DNA of 43,365 nt from positions 16,468 through 59,832 of the forward strand of contig NZ_JAJNKE010000025.1 of assembly GCF_021043395.1 (NCBI RefSeq), in the 5' to 3' direction. Origin of the DNA: Clostridium guangxiense (lineage in GTDB: Bacteria > Bacillota > Clostridia > Clostridiales > Clostridiaceae). Below the pieces are notes generated by a model. The model had not been told where the DNA came from. It saw nothing but the letters and a program-made list of their open reading frames with translations, and made no database searches. How positions within the stretch are numbered: the first letter of the stretch is position 1; each line of letters opens with the position of its first letter. The translations under genes and the position numbers were made by a program. Of this stretch, positions 24,746-33,987 are shown piece after piece.

Positions 24746-27700
24746 TTATAAATCTAAATCTAATATATGGCTACGTTTAACTTTAAATTTAATTTTATAT
24801 GTTTTGGTTGTTTTTCCATCTTCAGCTGTTACCTTTATTGTTGCTGTTCCATTTGGTTTAGTTGCTTGTGTTATTACAACTTTAGCTTTAGAATTTGTTG
24901 CTACTGCATAAACTTGTGGTGCCTTTCTTGTCTCTGATGAAAGTTTTACAGTATATGTTGTATGCTTTGGTGTAAACTGAAAATATACTTCTCCAGCATT
25001 TACTGCTATGGTTTTTAATGTTGCATCTTTGCTTGTTTTAGCTGGTACTATAACATTTATACTAGCTGTGTCTGCTGTTGTTCCATCAGCTACATTTGTT
25101 ACAGTAAACACTAATGCTACTGTTGTATCTACTGTTGGTGGTATTATTTTTCCGTCTTCAGTTATTACATTAGGCTTATCTGATGACTTAATTTTTATTT
25201 TATAACCATTTGGCACTTTTGGTAATGTTAACTGTGTTGCATCCTTTGCTGGTGCTTCCACACTTGTTATTCTAGAAGCCACTTGAGTAAATGGACTAGC
25301 ATCACTTTCTGTTTGTTCAAAGTACACGTCATCCAAATAATAAGTACCGGAATTCCATTCTCCAATTCTTATTTCTTTTATTGCTGATAAATCAACACCC
25401 TTAACGGAGCTTAATGGCAAGGTTGTCTTAGTCCATCTATCTTTAACAGCATTCTGATCTGTCCATCCACTCCAAGATGATCCACCAGCATCTATTATTG
25501 TTATCTTTTCAGTATTGTTCCCTTGTGTATCTTTTACATAAAAGGCTAAATAATTGTATCCTTTTGCATCAACTTTACTTCCACTTTGAGGTAATATATT
25601 AACGCATCTATTTGCCTCTCCAGGATCTCCACTTGAATCAACTACAAGTTTTACAGCTTTTGATCCACCTATAGAGCCTGTATCAGCATAACTATTTACA
25701 GCAGCATTTTTCACTCCAGCAGAAAAACCAACTCCTGATTCAAAATTTTGATACCATTTACTAGTCAAAAGTACTGGATACTCTGCAGTTACTGTCTCAG
25801 AAGCACTCATGTTATTTTCAAATGCATAAGCCTTTACTTTTGTATTTGGATCAATCTGTATAGTTAATGGTGAAGCTGCTGATTTTGCTGTACTACTTGT
25901 TTTTGGTTCACTTCCATCTGTAGTATATTTAATCATAGCTCCTTTTGTTGCAGAAGTTATTGTTACATTGGATGAACTAATAATTCCTCCAGCAATAGGA
26001 CTAAATGTTGGATTACTTACCTTTGGCAATGTATAATCTGCAGTTATTACTTCTGAGGCATCCATACCTTCTTTAACTGCATACGCTTTTATTGTAGTTT
26101 CTGGATTTACATGTACTTTTATTGGAGAAACTCCAGACGTAGCTGTTAAACTTGACTTTGGATCACTTCCATCAGTAGTGTACTTAATGGTTGCTCCTTT
26201 TGTTGCACAAGAAATAGTTACATCCTCTGGTGATGTAATTATAGCTGCCTTTGGACTAAATGTTGGATTAAAGACACTATTAGGAACTGGCGCAGTAGTA
26301 TTTAGCGCTATTCTAGCAGCTACAGTTGTAGAATTTGTATAAAATTTACTTGTCTGTATTTGTTGACCCCATTTTCGTTTGATCTCATCAAATGAATCTT
26401 TGGTAGTATCAGCTACTTCTTTTTGACCTACATATAAGAACCAATTGTTGCCAGGGTCCTGTTTTGATCCCTTATAAGCCCATGAACTCCAACTTATTCC
26501 ATACTTATTCATTTGCTCTATTCCATATTCTTCATTTGTATCACCAAAATTAAATTCTCCTGCATAAACAGCTGTTCCATATTGAGTTTGGAAATTAATT
26601 AAATCGTTAACTCTAGCATTTATATTATCTTTAGTACTATCATATAAATGCATCTGATAAAGCATATTGGTCCATCCGTAAGTTTTTGGATCTGGTAAGC
26701 AATCCCCTGCCCATATAGCTTCCATAGAAATCACATGATTTGGGTCAACTGTTCTTATAGTCTTATACAGCTTATTATAAATATCATATGTGTATTTAAG
26801 AGCTTCAGCCGAGCCCGGTGTATATGCATGATCTCCTGTATAACCATTATTGTTTTGAGGTTCATTCATAATATCATAAGCAGCAACATCAGGACTATTT
26901 TTATAACGATTTGCTATTTTAGTCCACATGTCTTCAAAAATTTTTTGATCCTTATCGCTAGTATAAATATTATTTTGTCCAAGAGTACCTGTACTGTGAT
27001 CCATACTTTGTCCACCCGGAACTCCGTGACAGTCTAAAATAACATATATTCCACGTTTACTACATTCTTTAATTACCCAGTCAAGCTTTTGAATACCAGG
27101 ATTTGAATCTAAATCGCTTCCAGTTATCCAAGTACCATTTTCATCACTCATAAAGTTTCTATACCAGAAAGGTATACGAACAAGATTTACGTGCATATCT
27201 TCAAGTTTATCCAAGTCATCTGTTGTAACCCAATTACTCTCATATGTATCATATAAATCTTGAATTTGTTTATCAGTAAACCCACGACTCTTTAACGCAT
27301 TAATACTATCAAGATTAGCCCATTTTCTATCTTCTCCATTTACTGGGCACATCCATGACTCTTGAACTAACCATCCACCAAGATTTACACCTCTAAGTGC
27401 AACCTTCTTATTATTTTGGTTCCATAGAAACCCATCTTGTGATTTTAGGAAGTCACTTTGACCAATTGGAGATGAACTTTGTTTTACATAATTAGGTGCA
27501 TTATCTGAAGCGTTTACACCAAAGTATAAATCATCAAAGTAATATATGTTATTGTAATTCCAGTACTCTCCAAGTCTAATTTCACTTATTTGAGACCAAT
27601 TTAATTTCTGGGTTTTGTCAAGAGTAACTACTACTTTTTCCCATTCACCTTTAACTGCATTTTGATCTGTTGCAAAATCCCATGAAGCACCACTCTTATC

Positions 27701-28108
27701 TTTTATAGTTACATGTACATTATTGTTACCTGCCATATCTTTTACATAAAACATTAAAAAATTATAGTTAGTTGCATCAAATGTAGCTTGTCCACTTGGA
27801 TATATTATAGCGCTATTTTTATTGTTATCCCAATCACCTTCAGACGTTCCCATCATGGTCATTTTTAATGAATTCCCATCCATTGCATTTGCACCGTCTT
27901 TAGATATTTCAGTTTTTACATTGGAACTTGAAGCAAATCCATTTGCACCAGCAAAATTTTGAAACCAAGTTACAGTTGGATTATTAGCTGTTGAAGCTGC
28001 AAATACAATTGATGGTGTTCCTCCAAAAATTGCAAAAATCAAAACAACAAATACTTGAATTATCGATAGTATTTTAAATTTCATACGCCGATCATTAAGA
28101 CCTTTCAT
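24746..28108 (-). CDS. Secreted multidomain GH5 beta-glucanase
   Basis: About 1120 residues. A signal peptide ends near VFA-AS (about 38). Domains in order: a beta-sandwich carbohydrate-binding-like module (about 45-197); a GH5 catalytic domain (about 220-590) with RGVNLGGWLVQESW, acid/base Glu in AYDIMNEP (about 416) and nucleophile Glu in VYAGEFNF (about 518); two chitobiase-C-terminal-type repeats (about 612-690 and 691-770, each with GATIKYTTDGSDP or similar); a second copy of the N-terminal module (about 775-930); and a cadherin-like beta-sandwich at the end (about 1030-1115). RGVNLGGWLV recalls exo-1,3-beta-glucanases, but cellulase or lichenase activity is possible. TTG 28117 is in frame, but ATG 28108 is better spaced from AAGGGGG. 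It likely feeds the neighbouring cellobiose-type PTS. There is no dockerin and no S-layer domain. Confidence 0.9.
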   Translation of the reverse strand: MKGLNDRRMKFKILSIIQVFVVLIFAIFGGTPSIVFAASTANNPTVTWFQNFAGANGFASSSNVKTEISKDGANAMDGNSLKMTMMGTSEGDWDNNKNSAIIYPSGQATFDATNYNFLMFYVKDMAGNNNVHVTIKDKSGASWDFATDQNAVKGEWEKVVVTLDKTQKLNWSQISEIRLGEYWNYNNIYYFDDLYFGVNASDNAPNYVKQSSSPIGQSDFLKSQDGFLWNQNNKKVALRGVNLGGWLVQESWMCPVNGEDRKWANLDSINALKSRGFTDKQIQDLYDTYESNWVTTDDLDKLEDMHVNLVRIPFWYRNFMSDENGTWITGSDLDSNPGIQKLDWVIKECSKRGIYVILDCHGVPGGQSMDHSTGTLGQNNIYTSDKDQKIFEDMWTKIANRYKNSPDVAAYDIMNEPQNNNGYTGDHAYTPGSAEALKYTYDIYNKLYKTIRTVDPNHVISMEAIWAGDCLPDPKTYGWTNMLYQMHLYDSTKDNINARVNDLINFQTQYGTAVYAGEFNFGDTNEEYGIEQMNKYGISWSSWAYKGSKQDPGNNWFLYVGQKEVADTTKDSFDEIKRKWGQQIQTSKFYTNSTTVAARIALNTTAPVPNSVFNPTFSPKAAIITSPEDVTISCATKGATIKYTTDGSDPKSSLTATSGVSPIKVHVNPETTIKAYAVKEGMDASEVITADYTLPKVSNPTFSPIAGGIISSSNVTITSATKGAMIKYTTDGSEPKTSSTAKSAASPLTIQIDPNTKVKAYAFENNMSASETVTAEYPVLLTSKWYQNFESGVGFSAGVKNAAVNSYADTGSIGGSKAVKLVVDSSGDPGEANRCVNILPQSGSKVDAKGYNYLAFYVKDTQGNNTEKITIIDAGGSSWSGWTDQNAVKDRWTKTTLPLSSVKGVDLSAIKEIRIGEWNSGTYYLDDVYFEQTESDASPFTQVASRITSVEAPAKDATQLTLPKVPNGYKIKIKSSDKPNVITEDGKIIPPTVDTTVALVFTVTNVADGTTADTASINVIVPAKTSKDATLKTIAVNAGEVYFQFTPKHTTYTVKLSSETRKAPQVYAVATNSKAKVVITQATKPNGTATIKVTAEDGKTTKTYKIKFKVKRSHILDLDL

Positions 28109-28160
28109 ATAAAACAATCCCCCTTAAATAATATTATTCATCAGTATATAGTATATAACT

Positions 28161-28215
28161 AATGAAGCTACAGCAATAAAAAGATCTTTTATCCGTCAAC
28201 TGCTATAGCTTTATT
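28161..28215. terminator. Hairpin between the PTS-operon small gene and the GH5 gene
   Basis: AATGAAGCTACAGCA (28161-28175) pairs with TGCTATAGCTTTATT (28201-28215). The loop holds the inner palindrome AAAAGATCTTTT. It lies 48 bp past the last PTS-operon gene on the minus strand and may separate it from GH5, or give partial readthrough. Confidence 0.6.
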
Positions 28216-28262
28216 AATTTTACATTGAGAAGTATATTGTTACAATAACAAAATGCTTTTAA

Positions 28263-28541
28263 CTATCTTGCTAATCTTTCAACAAAGGACTTTGCATCTT
28301 TAAATTTTAACACCTCATTTTTAGGTAATGCTCTTCCAACCGTCTGATTTGTCATTTTAACTTTAATATTTAATGGTTGTGGTCCTCCATTTTTTTCTAA
28401 ATCTTCATAAAATTCAGTATATTTTTCTTGCTCATTACCTTGATAGCTACAAGGATTATATTGAACAAAATTTGTAGAATAATCATATTCAATATTAAAA
28501 TTATCGAAACTTCCTGTAACTTTTAGCTTAAATGATTTCAT
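28263..28541 (-). CDS. Small unknown protein at the end of the PTS operon
   Basis: 92 residues, not recognised. It looks soluble: beta-strand-like stretches SFKLKVTGSFDNFNIEYDY and LNIKVKMTNQTVGRALPKNE, then a short C-terminal helix (KDAKSFVERLA). Two ATGs (28547 and 28541) follow GGAGAG; the first touches it, so 28541 is preferred. It starts 34 bp after the IIC stop, so it is almost certainly co-transcribed with the PTS genes. Its conserved place between the permease and a glucanase hints at a role in beta-glucoside use, but no function can be read from the sequence. Confidence 0.65.
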   Translation of the reverse strand: MKSFKLKVTGSFDNFNIEYDYSTNFVQYNPCSYQGNEQEKYTEFYEDLEKNGGPQPLNIKVKMTNQTVGRALPKNEVLKFKDAKSFVERLAR

Positions 28542-28575
28542 TTTCATCTCTCCAAATTATATTTTAATGTAATTT

Positions 28576-29958
28576 TTATTTTTCTACATTTACACCATTT
28601 TCTATGCTTGCACTGCTTAATTCTTCTTTAACATATTGAGCATCCTGTGATTTGAAAAATGGTAAGTACACTACTGCTGCCATAAGAATTAGCAATATCT
28701 GTAAAGCTGCGCCTCTCCATCCAGCTACTATAAATCCAGATATTATAGGTGGTGTAGTCCATGGAACTTGTACTGCCGTAAAACATGGAACTAATCCTGA
28801 ATATATTGCAAAATAAGTAATTATACCTGAAAATAATGGAACTAAAACAAATGGTATTGCCATAAATGGATTTAATACGATTGTAAAACCAAACAATATA
28901 GGTTCATTTATATTAAACATACCTGGTACTATTGAAAGTTTTGATAAAGTTTTTAAACGTTGTGATTTAGCAAAGAACAGCATAGCTATAACCAAGCCTA
29001 ATGTCATGCCAGCACCACCAAAAGTGATATACTGATCCATAAACTGCTGTGTTACTATATGAGCATTTTTTCCTGCACCTGAAGCTATTAACTTAGCTCC
29101 TGTTTTTACTACATCTTGATTGGCAAGTCCATTGGCTTGAAGTATTGAGCTCATAACTCCACCAACAAGATTTGAACCGTGTATTCCAAACCACCATAAG
29201 AAAGATACTGCAAATGGTATTGCCATAGCTCCACCTAATGAATCTGTTATTCCTTGAAGTGGAATTTGTAGTACTTTATATATCCATTCAACAAATGTTC
29301 CACCTGTAGCAACTTTTAATGCTATATAAACAAGCATTGAACCAGTTATAAGAACAGCTCCTGGAATTAATGATGCAAATGCATTAACAACTCCTTCTGG
29401 TACTCCTTCTGGTAATTTAATTCTTATGTCTCTCTTAATAAACCAAGAATATACATATCCTGCAATTAATCCAACAAGTATTGCAGTAATCATTCCTTTA
29501 CCGCCAGTCCATCCTTTAGGTATAATACCTCCAACTTTATCTGCTGTTTTAAGTGCAACTCCTCCAAATTTATCTCCACCTTTAAAAGGTACATATGAAG
29601 GTGTTATGATTAAAAACGATACTAATCCTAATATTCCTGCTGAAATAGAGTCACATCCCTCATTCTTTGCATACTGTGAAGCTATTCCAAATACAGCTAC
29701 TAAAGCCATTATGTCAAATGTGCATCCTGAAACCTGGTTAAGTGGTTCAGCCCAATTTGCACCAAATGCTCCTGTCATAATAGCATTCCATCCAGCTTGG
29801 CTTGGAAATGGGAAATTTGCTATTAATAAAAATATTGAACCTATGAGCGTCAAAGGCATTGTGGTTATAATTCCGTCTTTGATTGCTATAATTATTTTTG
29901 AATTAGCAAATTTCATTATTTTAGGAAGTACTTTTTCTTGAATACTTTCTACTTTCAT
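28576..29958 (-). CDS. PTS IIC component, lactose/cellobiose family
   Basis: 460 residues and about ten membrane helices. This is the sugar channel of a phosphotransferase system, probably for cellobiose, lichenan oligomers or similar beta-glucosides. Family motifs are FGIHGSNLVGGVM (about 257-269) and FNINEPILFGFTIVLNPF (about 347-364), where the NEPIxFG loop forms the sugar site. ATG follows AAGGGGG. A 274-bp gap with its own cre-like box separates it from the IIB gene, so IIC may have a second promoter in addition to the sigma-54 promoter upstream of IIA. Confidence 0.93.
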   Translation of the reverse strand: MKVESIQEKVLPKIMKFANSKIIIAIKDGIITTMPLTLIGSIFLLIANFPFPSQAGWNAIMTGAFGANWAEPLNQVSGCTFDIMALVAVFGIASQYAKNEGCDSISAGILGLVSFLIITPSYVPFKGGDKFGGVALKTADKVGGIIPKGWTGGKGMITAILVGLIAGYVYSWFIKRDIRIKLPEGVPEGVVNAFASLIPGAVLITGSMLVYIALKVATGGTFVEWIYKVLQIPLQGITDSLGGAMAIPFAVSFLWWFGIHGSNLVGGVMSSILQANGLANQDVVKTGAKLIASGAGKNAHIVTQQFMDQYITFGGAGMTLGLVIAMLFFAKSQRLKTLSKLSIVPGMFNINEPILFGFTIVLNPFMAIPFVLVPLFSGIITYFAIYSGLVPCFTAVQVPWTTPPIISGFIVAGWRGAALQILLILMAAVVYLPFFKSQDAQYVKEELSSASIENGVNVEK

Positions 29959-30075
29959 TTAATTGTCCCCCTTAATTTAAATTATTTAATTAAAAATATT
30001 TAATTTATAATAAAATTAGATATTTTATTATCTTGTTAGTTACTTTTTATCATCAGCATAGATACATATCATTTA

Positions 30076-30089
30076 ATAAATCGATTACA
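30076..30089 (-). promoter_or_regulatory. Candidate cre-like site upstream of PTS IIC
   Basis: ATAAATCGATTACA agrees with 12 of 14 cre positions and shares AAATCGATTACA with the site before the GH4 relic (23029-23040). It lies in the 274-bp gap between IIB and IIC, which also contains the hairpin CCTTTGTACTTTACAAAG (30150-30167). Confidence 0.35.
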
Positions 30090-30232
30090 ATAAATCATGT
30101 ATAGTATTATTTAAAGTTATCTTATTCTATTACATTTTCAGTTAATTGCCTTTGTACTTTACAAAGACACCTATAGCTTTTTTGATAGCCATCCACTCTT
30201 TCCTTAATAGTCTAAGATAATCTCATGTATAA

Positions 30233-30541
30233 TTATTTTCCTGCCATCTTTAATGCATGTTCAAGTACCTTAGCACCATTAAGCATTCCATAATCTACAG
30301 AACTTATTACTTCTACTGGAATTCCTTTTTTACCACACAATGCTGTTGCCTTTGGAAGTACATACTTAATTTGAGGTCCAAGTAGAACAGCATCTGCTCC
30401 TTCTAAATGACTTTCCATCTGTGCCTCAGGAAAAGCATTTATTTCAACCTCAATATTCTTTTCCTTAGCTGCCTTTCTCATTTTTGAAACAAGCATACTT
30501 GTTGACATACCTGCATTACAAAATAATAAAATTTTAGTCAT
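30233..30541 (-). CDS. PTS IIB component, lactose/cellobiose family
   Basis: 102 residues. It is a cytoplasmic phosphocarrier that passes phosphate from IIA to the incoming sugar. The active cysteine is Cys8 in ILLFCNAGMSTSMLV, the typical P-loop of this family. The C-terminal half (VLLGPQIKYVLPKA) also fits. It starts 12 bp after the IIA stop behind AAGGAGG, so the two are translated together. Confidence 0.95.
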   Translation of the reverse strand: MTKILLFCNAGMSTSMLVSKMRKAAKEKNIEVEINAFPEAQMESHLEGADAVLLGPQIKYVLPKATALCGKKGIPVEVISSVDYGMLNGAKVLEHALKMAGK

Positions 30542-30553
30542 AATAATTCCTCC

Positions 30554-30877
30554 TTAATTTTTATTTGATAATTTATTAATAAGTTTTCTCATTTCAATCA
30601 TTTCCAAAATCATATTTCTTTCAGATATTGTTGTCATAAGATGATCTTGGGAATGTACAAATAATATTGAAACCTTTAAGGGTTGTCCATCAGCTTCTTG
30701 TTGTAATAAACTCGTTTGAACATCATGTGCCTTTCCAATGGCAACATTTGCCTTCTCAATTAAAGAATCTATTTCATCATATTTTCCTTCCTTAGCACAA
30801 TTAAGTGCTTGATATAAATAACTTTTAGCATCACCTGAATATATTATTATACTCATCACTATTTGTTCTATATCCAT
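30554..30877 (-). CDS. PTS IIA component, lactose/cellobiose family
   Basis: 107 residues and all-helical. It accepts phosphate from HPr at His75 in LFVHSQDHLMT, with Asp78 as the usual metal ligand, by analogy with His78/Asp81 of staphylococcal IIA-Lac. It is the first gene of the PTS operon, behind AAAGGAGG and directly downstream of a -24/-12 promoter. Confidence 0.95.
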   Translation of the reverse strand: MDIEQIVMSIIIYSGDAKSYLYQALNCAKEGKYDEIDSLIEKANVAIGKAHDVQTSLLQQEADGQPLKVSILFVHSQDHLMTTISERNMILEMIEMRKLINKLSNKN

Positions 30878-30920
30878 ATTTTAGCCTCCTTTATATTTAC
30901 AACGTGTCACTATTAATTAT

Positions 30921-30937
30921 AGCAAATACTGTGCCAA
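30921..30937 (-). promoter_or_regulatory. Sigma-54 (-24/-12) promoter of the PTS operon
   Basis: On the minus strand TTGGCAC-AGTAT-TTGCT exactly fits TTGGCAC-N5-TTGC. Transcription should start near 30910, about 33 bp before the IIA gene. The divergent gene encodes a sigma-54 activator with a GAYTGA loop. Confidence 0.9.
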
Positions 30938-31036
30938 ACACTAATATAGTGATTATACCAATTATTTTTCTACATTACCTAAAAAAAAGGTTAATGTGTT
31001 TAATTTTTTTTCAAGTGTATTGATTAGTTTAAAAAA

Positions 31037-31048
31037 GTGTTTAAACAC
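31037..31048. promoter_or_regulatory. Candidate upstream activator site for the LevR-type activator
   Basis: GTGTTTAAACAC is a perfect 12-bp palindrome about 100 bp upstream of the -24/-12 promoter. A related half GTGTTTAA lies at 30996-31003. The position and spacing suit an enhancer for a sigma-54 activator. Confidence 0.5.
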
Positions 31049-31126
31049 ATCTGATTTTTATAGTTGAATTATTTAAACTATTAACTTATAATTAAGCTGT
31101 TATTATATTAAATTAGGAGTGAAAAC

Positions 31127-33805
31127 ATGAATAAAAAGGAATATATCTATAATAAACTGCTGGATTTACCAAACAGCAAGGGCATTGATGCTCAAAGCCT
31201 TGCTTCCATATTAAATATGACTAGGGCAAATGTAAGTCATGAGTTAAATGACTTATGCAAAGATGGAAAGGTTTTCAAAATACCCGGACGACCTGTTTTG
31301 TTTTATGTTTCAAAGACTAATTCAAATAAATCAAAACTAGATACGCTTGTAACAAACAATATAAGTCTAAAACAAGCTGTTGAACAATTAAAGGCGGCTA
31401 TTCTTTACCCTCCAAATGGTATGAACTGTTTAATTCTTGGAGCTACAGGCGTAGGCAAATCAATGTTTGCCTCATTAATGCATGAATATGCTATTGAAAT
31501 GGGTATAAAAGACAAAAAATCTCCATTTATAGAGTTTAACTGTGCAGATTATACAAATAATCCTCAACTTTTAACCTCTCAGCTTTTTGGAGTGAAGAAG
31601 GGAGCTTACACTGGTGCAGATTTGGACAAAACAGGTCTTATAGAAAAAGCAAATGGAGGAATCTTGTTTCTTGATGAAGTTCATAGACTTCCACCCGAAG
31701 GTCAAGAAGCTCTTTTTACATTTTTAGATAAGGGAATTTTTAGAAGAATGGGGGATGATGAAATAAGAAAGTCCAATGTCCTTATAATATCTGCTACAAC
31801 TGAAAATCCAAATTCATCTCTTTTAAAGACCTTTACTAGAAGAATTCCTATGCTTATTACGATTCCTTCTCTTAGTGAAAGAACACTTGAAGAGAGACTT
31901 TACCTAATAAAAACCTTTTTCAAAAACGAAAGTAAAAAACTAAACAGAGACATCGCTGTATCTCTAAACACTATGAGAGCCCTTTTATCATATGATTGCC
32001 CTAATAATGTTGGTCAATTAAAAAGTGATGTTCAACTTCTTTGCGCAAGAGCTTATTCAGAATTTCTTACAAATACAAAATCAGGTGTAAGAATAACTAG
32101 TTCAAGCCTTCCCCTATACATAAAAGAAGGTCTTTATAGAGAAAAAGAGCACAGAATTCTATGGAATAAACTTATGGGAGATGAAATTGAATTCTTTAAA
32201 TTCTCCAGCAAAGGCGAAAATACAGAAGAATCTACCGATAAAACTAGCAACACCATATACGAATTTATCGAACAAAAACTTGAAAAATTAAAGTACAAGG
32301 GAATTTCAAACATAGATATCGAAAACATACTAGAAAAAGATATAACCAAATATTTCAGTAAATATATAAGCAGAGTTTCTGAAGAAGTCAATAGAGAAAA
32401 TCTTCTTAACATAATAGGTGAAGATAGTCTAAATTTTATTGATAAAGTAGTTTATCAAATTGTAACTTCATTAAAGAAAAATATAAGTAACAACATTTAT
32501 ACAGCCTTAGCACTACATATAAATACACTTATAGCAAGAATACACAATGACAAAAATATAATAAACCCTGAACTTAAAAAGATAAAAAATTTATATCCAG
32601 AAGAATACAATATAGCCTTAAGTATAAAGAAACAAATTGAAGAATATGTACATCATTTAATTCCAGATGACGAAGCAGGTTATTTAACGCTATTTCTTGT
32701 AAACGATGATAAAATATCAAAAGAAATCAAAGATAGAGTAAATATCATAATTATCGCTCATGGAAAGTCTACTGGAACCTCTATAGCTGAAGTAGCAAAT
32801 GATCTTCTAGAACAAAATTCTGTAATAGGCATAGATTGTCCTTTAGATGTAAAACCTTCTGTGGTGCTTGAAAAATTAAGGGTTACAGTTAGAAATAACT
32901 TTACTACCAGTGGATATATTCTTCTAGTTGATATGGGTTCTTTAACTACCTTTGGTGAAATAATAGAAAGCGAATTCAAAATTCCTGTAAAGGTTTATCC
33001 ACTCGCTTCAACTCTTCATGCAATAGAAGCAGCAAGAAAATCTCTATTAGGGCTTTCTATAGATGAAATTTACAACGATATACTATCCGTTAATTCATAT
33101 CAGCATATAAAAGCTCAATCCAGCTATGCTGATAGCAAAAATAAAAAAAACGTCATAATAACATCTTGCTTAACCGGTGAAGGAGGCTCTCTTGCAATAA
33201 AAAACTTTTTAAACTCTAAACTTACATATGATAAAGATTTGTTTGAAATAATATCTTTAAACTGTTTAGATAAAATCCATTTTAAAAATCAGCTTCTTGA
33301 ACTTCAAAAGGATAGAGAAATTTTATTTTTAGTATCCACCTTTCCAATAGATTTAGATATAAAACAATATAATATGCATGATGTCCTATGCATGAAGGTA
33401 ATGGATGAATTGCAGCAATTAGTAGATACAAAGTCTGTAGTTCAAAAAATGTCATCTATTCTTAAGGAAAATATAGACAATATAGATGGAAGTGAACTTT
33501 ACACAGACATAACTCAATTCATTAACGCCGTAGAAAATAAACTTAAATTCAAGCTGGATGATGATTCACTTATAGGTCTTATACTCCATACAGCTTTCTC
33601 GATAAGCAGGCTAAAAAAAGGACAAGAAGCAGTTGAATTCCCTGATAAAAACGAATTTATAGAGAATAACCTTAACTTGTACAATATTATAAAAGAAAAC
33701 TATCTTTTTTTATATAATAAATATTATATTAAGATATCTAAAAGTGAACTTTGCTATATAGCAGACTTCTTTCTTGAATCCGCAAAGCAAAAGAATTTAA
33801 CATAA
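31127..33805 (+). CDS. LevR-type sigma-54 activator with PTS regulation domains
   Basis: 892 residues. The N-terminal winged helix (about 1-62) is followed by an AAA+ domain with Walker A GATGVGKS (105-112), the sigma-54 contact loop GAYTGA (159-164) and Walker B GGILFLDE (177-184). Then come a PRD (ALALHINTLIARIH), an EIIA-Man-like domain with His545 in IIIIAHGKSTG and ...LLVDMGSLTTFGE, a IIB-like segment, and a second PRD (LILHTAFSISRLKKG). This is the classical LevR/ManR layout: PTS proteins phosphorylate the PRDs to tune activity by sugar supply and by HPr. It is divergent from the PTS operon and surely controls its -24/-12 promoter. ATG follows AGGAG. Confidence 0.93.
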   Translation: MNKKEYIYNKLLDLPNSKGIDAQSLASILNMTRANVSHELNDLCKDGKVFKIPGRPVLFYVSKTNSNKSKLDTLVTNNISLKQAVEQLKAAILYPPNGMNCLILGATGVGKSMFASLMHEYAIEMGIKDKKSPFIEFNCADYTNNPQLLTSQLFGVKKGAYTGADLDKTGLIEKANGGILFLDEVHRLPPEGQEALFTFLDKGIFRRMGDDEIRKSNVLIISATTENPNSSLLKTFTRRIPMLITIPSLSERTLEERLYLIKTFFKNESKKLNRDIAVSLNTMRALLSYDCPNNVGQLKSDVQLLCARAYSEFLTNTKSGVRITSSSLPLYIKEGLYREKEHRILWNKLMGDEIEFFKFSSKGENTEESTDKTSNTIYEFIEQKLEKLKYKGISNIDIENILEKDITKYFSKYISRVSEEVNRENLLNIIGEDSLNFIDKVVYQIVTSLKKNISNNIYTALALHINTLIARIHNDKNIINPELKKIKNLYPEEYNIALSIKKQIEEYVHHLIPDDEAGYLTLFLVNDDKISKEIKDRVNIIIIAHGKSTGTSIAEVANDLLEQNSVIGIDCPLDVKPSVVLEKLRVTVRNNFTTSGYILLVDMGSLTTFGEIIESEFKIPVKVYPLASTLHAIEAARKSLLGLSIDEIYNDILSVNSYQHIKAQSSYADSKNKKNVIITSCLTGEGGSLAIKNFLNSKLTYDKDLFEIISLNCLDKIHFKNQLLELQKDREILFLVSTFPIDLDIKQYNMHDVLCMKVMDELQQLVDTKSVVQKMSSILKENIDNIDGSELYTDITQFINAVENKLKFKLDDDSLIGLILHTAFSISRLKKGQEAVEFPDKNEFIENNLNLYNIIKENYLFLYNKYYIKISKSELCYIADFFLESAKQKNLT

Positions 33806-33821
33806 AAAACTTGAGACTAAG

Positions 33822-33987
33822 AAGAGGCTGTCGCACTAAAAATCAATTCAATAATAATTTATAAATATCGCAAACTAATTTGAGTGAAAGATTTTAACTA
33901 GCAGAGCAAGTTAAAATCTTTCACTATAGTTGCTTCGCAATATTTATGAATTACAATTAAAAATAAATTTAATGCGACAGCCCTCTT
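33822..33987. repeat. 166-bp palindrome between convergent genes
   Basis: AAGAGGCTGTCGCA...AGTGAAAGATTTTAACT pairs with AGTTAAAATCTTTCACT...TGCGACAGCCCTCTT. The central loop is AGCAGAGCA. The arms include ATATCGCAAAC and GTTGCTTCGCAATAT, echoing the TIR-like GCGAAG ends of family A, but the outer part is different. It fills the gap between the LevR-type gene and the C_GCAxxG_C_C gene and should stop transcription from both sides. Confidence 0.88.

Noticed and set aside
24566-24751. Plus-strand open frame of 61 codons
   Set aside because: It overlaps the HAD relic and the GH5 terminator, is rich in random hydrophobic codons and has no ribosome site.
28161-28215. LicT/BglG-type antiterminator target before the GH5 gene
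   Set aside because: The stem does not match the RAT consensus, and no BglG-family antiterminator is encoded here. A hairpin terminator or processing site is simpler.
33822-33987. Possible CRISPR repeat or phage attachment site
   Set aside because: It is one palindrome, not repeated units with spacers, and no integrase or tRNA is near.
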